A stretch of 64,000 bases of DNA from Pseudomonas sp. N3-W (lineage in GTDB: Bacteria > Pseudomonadota > Gammaproteobacteria > Pseudomonadales > Pseudomonadaceae), in assembly GCF_024970185.1 (NCBI RefSeq), contig NZ_CP103965.1, positions 492,001-556,000 of the forward strand. Direction: 5' to 3'. The notes under the pieces are model-generated. The model was not told the DNA's origin. It searched no databases and was given only the letters and a program-made list of their open reading frames with translations. Below, one piece after another: positions 57,961 through 64,000 of this stretch. Made by a program: the position numbers and the translations under genes. How positions within the stretch are numbered: the first letter of the stretch is position 1; each line of letters begins with the position of its first letter.

Positions 57961-58015
57961 AGTGATTCTCGAGGCGGGGAGGCGTATGCCTCCCCGGTTC
58001 GTTTATGGAAACCAC

Positions 58016-59050
58016 ATGAATATTCTGATCGTTGGGCCCAGTTGGGTCGGTGACATGGTGATGGCGCAGACACTGTTTCAGTGTCTCAAGCAGCGCCACC
58101 CGCAATGCGAAATCGACGTGCTGGCCCCGGAGTGGAGCCGGCCGATCCTTGAGCGCATGCCGCAAGTGCGTCAGGCCTTGAGCTTCCCGCTCGGCCATGG
58201 CGCCCTTGAGCTGGCGACCCGTCGGCGCATCGGCAAATCCCTGGCCGGTCAGTACGACCAGGCGATCCTGCTGCCCAACTCGCTGAAGTCGGCGCTGGTG
58301 CCGTTCTTCGCCGGCATTCCCAAGCGCACCGGCTGGCGCGGCGAGTTCCGCTATGGCCTGCTCAATGACGTGCGCAAGCTGGACAAAGAACGCTACCCGC
58401 TGATGATCGAGCGCTTCATGGCCCTGGCCTATGAGCCGGGTGCTGATCTGCCCACACCTTATCCGCGCCCGAGCCTGCAAATCGACCCGGTGACCCGCGA
58501 AGCGGCCCTGGCCAAATTCGGCCTGGCCCTCGACCGCCCGGTTCTGGCCCTGTGCCCCGGCGCCGAGTTTGGCGAGTCCAAACGCTGGCCGTCCGAGCAC
58601 TACGCCAAAGTGGCTGAAGCGAAGATCCGCGAAGGCTGGCAGGTGTGGCTGTTCGGTTCGAAAAACGACCACGCCGTGGGTGAAGACATTCGTGCGCGGC
58701 TGATTCCCGGTCTGCGCGAAGAGTCGGCCAATCTCAGCGGTGGCACCTCTCTGGCCGAGGCCATTGATCTGTTGTCCTGCGCCGATGCGGTGGTCTCGAA
58801 CGATTCAGGCCTGATGCACGTCGCTGCTGCGCTGAATCGTCCGCTGGTCGCAATTTACGGCTCCACTTCGCCGGGCTTCACGCCGCCCCTGGCTGAGCAC
58901 GTCGAGATCGTGCGCCTGGGTCTGGAATGCAGCCCATGCTTTGATCGCACCTGCCGTTTCGGCCACTACAACTGCCTGCGCCAGCTGATGCCGCCGGCGG
59001 TGAACGAAGCCCTGCAGCGGTTGCACGGCTCAGTCGTCGAGGTCAATTAA
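58016..59050 (+). CDS. waaF: ADP-heptose:LPS heptosyltransferase II (WaaF)
   Basis: A 344-residue GT9 heptosyltransferase that adds the second heptose to the LPS inner core on the cytoplasmic face. Family marks: MNILIVGPSWVGDMVMAQTLF at the N-terminus, LCPGAEFGESKRWP, and VVSNDSGLMHVAAAL in the donor-binding site, then AIYGSTSPGFTPP. Start 58016 replaces an in-frame extension to 57962 that lacks family sequence. It is directly followed by waaC with no gap. Confidence 0.95.
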   Translation: MNILIVGPSWVGDMVMAQTLFQCLKQRHPQCEIDVLAPEWSRPILERMPQVRQALSFPLGHGALELATRRRIGKSLAGQYDQAILLPNSLKSALVPFFAGIPKRTGWRGEFRYGLLNDVRKLDKERYPLMIERFMALAYEPGADLPTPYPRPSLQIDPVTREAALAKFGLALDRPVLALCPGAEFGESKRWPSEHYAKVAEAKIREGWQVWLFGSKNDHAVGEDIRARLIPGLREESANLSGGTSLAEAIDLLSCADAVVSNDSGLMHVAAALNRPLVAIYGSTSPGFTPPLAEHVEIVRLGLECSPCFDRTCRFGHYNCLRQLMPPAVNEALQRLHGSVVEVN

Positions 59051-60112
59051 TTGCGGGTTCTGTTGATCAAGACTTCTTCGCTGGGCGACGTGATTCATGC
59101 GTTGCCGGCGTTGACCGATGCGGCGCGGGCAATCCCCGGCATCAAGTTCGACTGGGTGGTGGAAGAAGGCTTCGCCGAAATTCCCACCTGGCACCCGGCC
59201 GTCGGTAAAGTGATTCCGGTGGCGATTCGTCGCTGGCGCAAGAACATCTGGCAGACCATCAAGAGCGGCGAGTGGAAGCGCTTCAAGCAAAGCGTGCGCG
59301 CCCACAAATATGACCTGGTGATCGACGCTCAAGGCTTGCTGAAAAGCGCCTGGCTGACCCGTTACGTCAAGGCCCCGGTGGCCGGGCTGGACAAGAACTC
59401 CGCCCGTGAACCGATGGCGGCGCGCTTCTATTCCCGGCGTCTGGCCGTGGCCCGTGGGCAACACGCGGTGGAGCGTGTGCGGCAGTTGTTCGCCCTGGCG
59501 CTCGGCTATGACCTGCCCAAGGGGCTGGGCGATTACGGCCTCAGCGTCGAACGCCTGGTCGAGCTTCCACGCAAGAATCCGTATGTGCTGTTCCTGCACG
59601 GCACCACCTGGGACACCAAACACTGGCCCGAAGCGTACTGGCATGAACTGGCCGAACGGGTCGGGCATCTGGGCGTGGCGGTGAAACTGCCGTGGGGCAA
59701 TCCACTGGAGAAAGCCCGCGCCGAACGCATCGCCAAAGGCCTGCGCAACGTCGAAGTGTTGCCCAAGCTGAATCTGGCCGGTGTCGGCAAAGTGCTGGCC
59801 GGCGCCCAGGCGTGCGTGGCGGTGGACACCGGCCTCGGTCATCTGGCCGCTGCGCTGGATGTGCCGACTTTGTCGCTGTTCGGCCCGACCAATCCGGGCC
59901 TGACCGGCGCCTATGGCAAGGTGCAGATCCACATGGCCAGCGACTTCCCTTGCGCGCCATGCCTGCAAAAGAAATGCACCTATCAACCGACGGCGCAGGA
60001 CGCCCGTCAATTCGATCTTAAACGCGAGTGGCCCTTGTGCTTCACGCGTGTGAATCCCCAGCGTGTCGCCAGCCGACTGAGCACGTTGTTACTGGCTGAG
60101 GAGCTGCGCTGA
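59051..60112 (+). CDS. waaC: ADP-heptose:LPS heptosyltransferase I (WaaC)
   Basis: A 353-residue GT9 enzyme that adds the first heptose to Kdo2-lipid A. Starts with TTG at 59051 immediately after the waaF stop (TAATTG); GAGGT just upstream is the ribosome site. Signatures: RVLLIKTSSLGDVIHALPAL, HGTTWDTKHWPEAYW, and VAVDTGLGHLAAALDVPTLSLFG in two parts. The stop overlaps waaG by one base. The UUG start suggests translation is coupled to waaF. Confidence 0.95.
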   Translation: MRVLLIKTSSLGDVIHALPALTDAARAIPGIKFDWVVEEGFAEIPTWHPAVGKVIPVAIRRWRKNIWQTIKSGEWKRFKQSVRAHKYDLVIDAQGLLKSAWLTRYVKAPVAGLDKNSAREPMAARFYSRRLAVARGQHAVERVRQLFALALGYDLPKGLGDYGLSVERLVELPRKNPYVLFLHGTTWDTKHWPEAYWHELAERVGHLGVAVKLPWGNPLEKARAERIAKGLRNVEVLPKLNLAGVGKVLAGAQACVAVDTGLGHLAAALDVPTLSLFGPTNPGLTGAYGKVQIHMASDFPCAPCLQKKCTYQPTAQDARQFDLKREWPLCFTRVNPQRVASRLSTLLLAEELR

Positions 60113-61233
60113 TGCAATTGGCTTTTGTTCTGTACAAGTATTTTCCATTTGGTGGTTTGCAGCGCGATTTCATGCGCATCGCCCTGGAGTGTCAGCAACG
60201 TGGTCACCAGATTCGCGTCTACACGCTGATCTGGGAAGGCGATGTTCCACCGGGGTTCGAAGTGCTGGTGGCGCCGGTCAAGGCGTTCTTCAATCATCGG
60301 CGCAACGAGAAACTCACCGCGTGGATGGAAGCCGATCTGGCCAAGCGTCCGGTGGACCGCCTGATCGGTTTCAACAAGATGCCGGGCCTGGACGTGTACT
60401 ACGCCGCCGACGGCTGCTTCGAAGACAAGGCGCAGAACCTGCGTCATTCGTTGTATCGCCGTTGGGGCCGCTATCGCCACTTCGCCGAGTATGAGCGTGC
60501 GGTGTTCGCCAAAGAGGCGAAGACCGAAGTGTTGATGATTTCCGAAGTCCAGCAGCCGCTGTTCATCAAGCATTACGACACGCCGCTGCAACGCTTCCAT
60601 CTGCTGCCGCCGGGTATTTCCCAGGACCGTCGGGCGCCATCGAACGCGGCCGAAATTCGTGCCGGTTTCCGTGCCGAATTCAACCTCAAAGGCGATGATT
60701 TACTGCTGGTGCAGATTGGCTCCGGGTTCAAGACCAAGGGCGTGGATCGTAGCCTGAAAGCACTGGCCGCACTGCCTGCTGAGCTTAAAAAACGTACCCG
60801 GCTGTTTGTAATCGGCCAGGACGACCCCAAAGTATTCCAGTTGCAGAGTGCGACATTGGGCCTGGGTGATAACGTGACGTTCCTCAAGGGGCGCAGCGAT
60901 ATCCCGCGCTTCCTGCTTGGCGCCGACCTGTTGATCCACCCGGCGTACAACGAAAACACCGGGACCGTGTTGCTTGAAGCGGTGGTCGCCGGGTTGCCGG
61001 TGCTGGTCAGCGCGGTGTGCGGTTACGCCCACTACATCGCCGAGGCGGATGCCGGGCGAGTGCTGGACGAACCGTTCGATCAGGCGCAACTGACCCAGTA
61101 CCTGACCGACATGTTGAACGACGCGCAGGCACGGGCGGCCTGGAGCCGCAACGGTCTGGCCTTCGCCGAGACGGCCGACCTCTACAGCATGCCGCAACAC
61201 GCGGCCGATGTGATTCTGGCGGAGCACGCTTAA
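60112..61233 (+). CDS. waaG: UDP-glucose:(heptosyl)LPS glycosyltransferase WaaG
   Basis: A 373-residue GT4 (GT-B fold) enzyme that extends the core oligosaccharide from heptose II. Visible: MQLAFVLYKYFPFGGLQRD at the N-terminus, the donor-site LVQIGSGFKTKGVDRSL, and the conserved EX7E-type NENTGTVLLEAVVAGLPVL. Overlaps waaC and waaP by one base each. In P. aeruginosa WaaG adds galactosamine; the sugar used here is not determined by sequence. Confidence 0.94.
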   Translation: MQLAFVLYKYFPFGGLQRDFMRIALECQQRGHQIRVYTLIWEGDVPPGFEVLVAPVKAFFNHRRNEKLTAWMEADLAKRPVDRLIGFNKMPGLDVYYAADGCFEDKAQNLRHSLYRRWGRYRHFAEYERAVFAKEAKTEVLMISEVQQPLFIKHYDTPLQRFHLLPPGISQDRRAPSNAAEIRAGFRAEFNLKGDDLLLVQIGSGFKTKGVDRSLKALAALPAELKKRTRLFVIGQDDPKVFQLQSATLGLGDNVTFLKGRSDIPRFLLGADLLIHPAYNENTGTVLLEAVVAGLPVLVSAVCGYAHYIAEADAGRVLDEPFDQAQLTQYLTDMLNDAQARAAWSRNGLAFAETADLYSMPQHAADVILAEHA

Positions 61234-62039
61234 TGAAGTTGATGCTGGCTGAACCGTTCAAGAGCCTTTGGGCCGGGCGCGATGCGTTCGCCGAAGTCGA
61301 AGGCTTGCAGGGCGAGGTGTACCGCGAGCTCGAAGCGCGCCGTACCCTGCGTACTGAAGTGAACGGCAAGGGATTTTTCGTGAAGATCCACCGTGGCATT
61401 GGCTGGGGCGAGATCTTCAAGAACCTGCTCACCGCCAAGCTGCCGGTACTCGGCGCGGGCCAGGAGTGGAAGGCCATTGCACGCCTGCAAGAAGTCGGCG
61501 TGCCCACCATGACCGCTGTCGCCTACGGCGAGAAAGGCAGCAACCCGGCGGATCAGCACTCGTTCATCGTCACCGAAGAACTGGCGCCGACCGTCAGCCT
61601 TGAAGACTTCAGTATCGACTGGGTCAAGAATCCACCCGCGCCAACACTCAAGCGAGCACTGATCGCTGAAGTCGCGCGCATGACCGGCATGATGCACCGC
61701 GCCGGGGTCAATCATCGTGACTGCTATATCTGCCACTTCCTGCTGCACACCGACAAACCGGTGACGGCTGACGACTTCAAACTCTCGGTCATCGACCTGC
61801 ACCGCGCCCAGACGCGCCCGGCCATCACCCGGCGCTGGCGTAACAAGGATCTGGCCGCGTTGTATTTTTCGGCGTTGGACATCGGCCTGACCCCGCGCGA
61901 CAAACTTCGCTTTCTCAAGGGCTACTTCCAGCAGCCACTGCGCCAGGTTCTGGCCGAGGAAGCGGGCTTGCTCGCCTGGCTCGAAGGCAAGGCCAACAAA
62001 CTCTACGACCGGAAACAGCGATACGGGGATGCGCTCTGA
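61233..62039 (+). CDS. waaP: Lipopolysaccharide core heptose(I) kinase WaaP
   Basis: A 268-residue kinase-fold enzyme that phosphorylates heptose I. Catalytic-loop motif VNHRDCYICHFLL and the metal-site region LSVIDLHRAQTRP are present; an upstream lysine occurs in FFVKIHRGIGWGEIFKNL. WaaP is essential in P. aeruginosa and required for outer-membrane integrity. Start at 61233 overlaps the waaG stop (TAATG) and is preferred over a longer frame beginning inside waaG. Confidence 0.95.
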   Translation: MKLMLAEPFKSLWAGRDAFAEVEGLQGEVYRELEARRTLRTEVNGKGFFVKIHRGIGWGEIFKNLLTAKLPVLGAGQEWKAIARLQEVGVPTMTAVAYGEKGSNPADQHSFIVTEELAPTVSLEDFSIDWVKNPPAPTLKRALIAEVARMTGMMHRAGVNHRDCYICHFLLHTDKPVTADDFKLSVIDLHRAQTRPAITRRWRNKDLAALYFSALDIGLTPRDKLRFLKGYFQQPLRQVLAEEAGLLAWLEGKANKLYDRKQRYGDAL

Positions 62040-62773
62040 TGGCGGGTTGGAACCTGGAGCCCGCTTACAGCGATCTGGCAGAACACTTCGGCAGTCTCGA
62101 TGCGGTATTCGCCCTCAAGGGTGAACGCCTGACCCACGACCCGCTGTCGGAAGTCATTCGCGTGCAGCTCAACGGCGTCAACTATTACGTCAAGCGCTAC
62201 ACCGGTGCCGGCAAGGGCCTGCGCCGTTACCTGGGCAAGCCACGGGTGAGGGCCGAGTGGCAGAACCTCAGGCGCTTCGCCAAGTGGGGCATTCCGACCG
62301 CCGACGTGGTGGCCTGGGGTCTGGAGCGTCGTGGTGCGGCTTACGACCGTGGCGCGATGATCACCCTCGAACTGCCGCGCACCGAGGACTTGTCGGCGCT
62401 GGCCGAGCGCCATGATCCGAAACTGGCGGACCGCGCCTGGGTCGATGTTATCAGCCGACAGCTGGCGGGCTACACCCGTACCATGCACGACCACCGGTTC
62501 ACCCATAACGACTTGAAGTGGCGCAACCTGCTGATCGACGATCAGGCGCAGTTGTTTCTGATTGACTGCCCCAACGGCGATTTCTGGCGTGGCTTCTGGC
62601 TCAAGTACCGCATCACCAAGGACCTGGCCTGCCTCGACAAGGTGGCCAAGTATCACTTGTCGGCCACCCAGCGCCTGCGCTTCTACTTGCAATACCGTCA
62701 GTGTGATCGACTCAATGCCGCCGACAAAAAGCGCATCCGGCACGTGGTGAGATTTTTCGAGGGACGCGAATGA
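62039..62773 (+). CDS. wapP: Predicted LPS core kinase, WapP-like
   Basis: A 244-residue RIO/InaA-type kinase-fold protein: the lysine in YYVKRYTGAGKGLRRYLG, the catalytic motif THNDLKWRNLLID and metal-binding DCPNGDF. It overlaps waaP by one base. In P. aeruginosa the corresponding genes (wapP, wapQ) are thought to phosphorylate other heptose positions; the specific acceptor here is inferred. Confidence 0.85.
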   Translation: MAGWNLEPAYSDLAEHFGSLDAVFALKGERLTHDPLSEVIRVQLNGVNYYVKRYTGAGKGLRRYLGKPRVRAEWQNLRRFAKWGIPTADVVAWGLERRGAAYDRGAMITLELPRTEDLSALAERHDPKLADRAWVDVISRQLAGYTRTMHDHRFTHNDLKWRNLLIDDQAQLFLIDCPNGDFWRGFWLKYRITKDLACLDKVAKYHLSATQRLRFYLQYRQCDRLNAADKKRIRHVVRFFEGRE

Positions 62774-63522
62774 CTGATTTTCTCGCCGCGCAAGACCGTG
62801 CGCTGCTTGAGCGCCACGGCCTTGGTACGTTCGACGCGCTGTGGGCCAAGCAGCTTGAGGCGGTGGACGAACCCAATACCGCTCGTGGCGGCTGGAGCAG
62901 TGTGTTTCGCCTGGAACTTGAAGGTCAGGGTTACTACCTCAAGCGCCAGAGCAACTACCTGACCCGCACCTTGAGCGCGCCGCTCGGCGAGCCAAGTTTC
63001 GCCCGTGAGTTTCGCAATATCAGTCGCTATGAAAAGCTCGGCATTCCCGCGCTCAAGGCCGCGTTCTTCGGTGAGCGCAAGGTCGATGGCGAAGTGCGGG
63101 CCATTCTGCTGACCCGTGCGCTGGACGGCTGGGACGACCTGGATTGGCTGTTGCAACGCTGGGCAAAGCTGAGCGCCACGCAGCACTCGGCGATTCTGCA
63201 AGCGTGTGGACAGCTGGCGCGACGCCTGCACGGTGTGCGCCAGGTGCACGGCTGCTTTTACCCCAAACACATTTTCCTCCAGGGCCGCGGCGATGCATAT
63301 CAGGCGCAGTTGATCGACCTGGAAAAGACCCGGCCCCTGCTGTTCGGTCAGCGTGACCGGACCAAGGACCTGGAGCCATTGCTGCGTCGGGCACCGGAAT
63401 GGAGCGACGCGCAGTTGCGCGAATTGCTGGCGGCTTATCTGGATCAACCGCAGGACAGCACGCTGGTGGATCGCTGGGTCAAGCGTCTGACCGCACGACG
63501 CAGTCAAAAGGAGACCCGTTGA
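62770..63522 (+). CDS. wapQ: Predicted LPS core kinase, WapQ-like
   Basis: A 250-residue kinase-fold protein of the InaA type. The catalytic region reads VHGCFYPKHIFL rather than HxD, then LIDLEKTRP; the N-terminal lysine is in YYLKRQSNYL. The altered loop may mean a different catalytic mechanism or a weak kinase. It overlaps wapP by four bases and the next gene by one. Confidence 0.82.
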   Translation: MTDFLAAQDRALLERHGLGTFDALWAKQLEAVDEPNTARGGWSSVFRLELEGQGYYLKRQSNYLTRTLSAPLGEPSFAREFRNISRYEKLGIPALKAAFFGERKVDGEVRAILLTRALDGWDDLDWLLQRWAKLSATQHSAILQACGQLARRLHGVRQVHGCFYPKHIFLQGRGDAYQAQLIDLEKTRPLLFGQRDRTKDLEPLLRRAPEWSDAQLRELLAAYLDQPQDSTLVDRWVKRLTARRSQKETR

Positions 63523-64000
63523 TGCGGCTGTCCGAACTGAAAAGCGCCGGTCGTACCCCGAGTCTGCCGCTGAGTATTTCGCTGGCCGATGCGGCCGGCC
63601 CGGCAGAGTTGCAACTGCTCAGCCTGTTGCGGGTGTTGCCGGGTCAGCGGTATGTCGGCGCCGGTGTGTGGCGTGGGCGACCGGTGCTGGCCAAATTGCT
63701 GGTGGGCAGCAAGGCTGCGCGGCACTTTAAGCGTGAGCTGGACGGCGTGCGGTTGCTGGCCGATCAGGGCCTGACCACCCCGCAATTGCTGGCGGACGGT
63801 TTGCAGGACGGCGAAGGTGGCTGGCTGCTGTTCGACTTCCTTGAGGGCGCGGAAAGCCTGGGAGACACCTGGAAGCAGGTCGAAAATTTGCCAGTATTGT
63901 CGGACGGGCAAGGAGCGGTGATCGCCGAGGCATTGGGCGCTATCGGCCAAATGCATCGCAAAGGCTTGTGGCAGGAAGACCTGCACCTGGACAACCTGCT
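63522..64000 (+). CDS. Predicted LPS core kinase-like protein, 3' end cut by window
   Basis: The 159 visible residues begin MRLSELKSAGRTPSLPLSI, include a lysine in VLAKLLVGSKAARHFKRELDG and the catalytic-loop-like QEDLHLDNLL at the window edge. This corresponds in position to the PA5006-type protein following WapQ in P. aeruginosa. ATG 63522 overlaps the wapQ stop (TGATG). Function is inferred from context. Confidence 0.8.
   Translation, partial: MRLSELKSAGRTPSLPLSISLADAAGPAELQLLSLLRVLPGQRYVGAGVWRGRPVLAKLLVGSKAARHFKRELDGVRLLADQGLTTPQLLADGLQDGEGGWLLFDFLEGAESLGDTWKQVENLPVLSDGQGAVIAEALGAIGQMHRKGLWQEDLHLDNL

Overview
The window reads as a chromosomal segment of a Pseudomonas species, most likely of the P. 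fluorescens lineage. Coding is dense and GC-rich. Gene order from about 19.7 kb to the end largely follows the P. aeruginosa PA5006-PA5023 block as I remember it: selO, mscK, K+/H+ antiporter, acyl-CoA dehydrogenase, rlmJ, msrA, dipA, aceF-aceE, glnE, waaF-waaC-waaG-waaP. REP/REPIN palindromes with a GGGAGCnAGCTnGCTC core lie in many gaps. I worked only from the sequence and made no database comparison.

1-17.9 kb (minus strand) is an aryl polyene (APE) pigment cluster of 20 tightly packed, mostly overlapping genes; the gene at the left edge is cut. From the promoter inward it encodes a chain-length factor, a lysophospholipid-type acyltransferase, two acyl carrier proteins, a membrane protein, a fused AMP-ligase/dehydratase, a GT2 glycosyltransferase, an LpxL-like acyltransferase, a MIO ammonia-lyase, a thioesterase, a LolA-like carrier, an MMPL exporter, a CPA2-like membrane protein, a flavin-dependent halogenase-like enzyme, a methyltransferase, a DUF3261-type lipoprotein and the ApeO/P/Q/R synthase-dehydratase-reductase set. 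Together they would make an aryl starter, extend it as a polyene on ACP, possibly methylate and halogenate it, and move it to the outer membrane.

18-33 kb holds an orphan ParA ATPase, trxC, a HigA-like antitoxin remnant, selO, the mechanosensitive channel mscK, an NhaP2/CvrA-type antiporter, two chemoreceptors flanking a small ZapB-like/ZapA pair, and a large acyl-CoA dehydrogenase. 33-39 kb is the divergent proline module putA/putP with six GTTGCA operator half-sites between them. 39-43 kb is the accessory part: an orphan T6SS vgrG, a truncated cargo-effector reading frame, a leader RNA with the pairing architecture of a C4 antisense RNA ahead of a small gene, and a tandem array of nine 67-bp REP units.

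43-57.5 kb returns to core genes: rlmJ, msrA, the c-di-GMP phosphodiesterase dipA, a PhoD-type phosphatase, aceF/aceE and glnE. After three tandem REPINs, 58 kb to the end is the LPS inner-core operon waaF-waaC-waaG-waaP followed by three more kinase-like genes, the last cut by the window edge.

The observations most worth following are the C4-like leader, the halogenase motifs and unusual ammonia-lyase in the APE cluster, REP elements translated into the signal-peptide regions of two APE export genes, and paired identical palindromes upstream of aceE.
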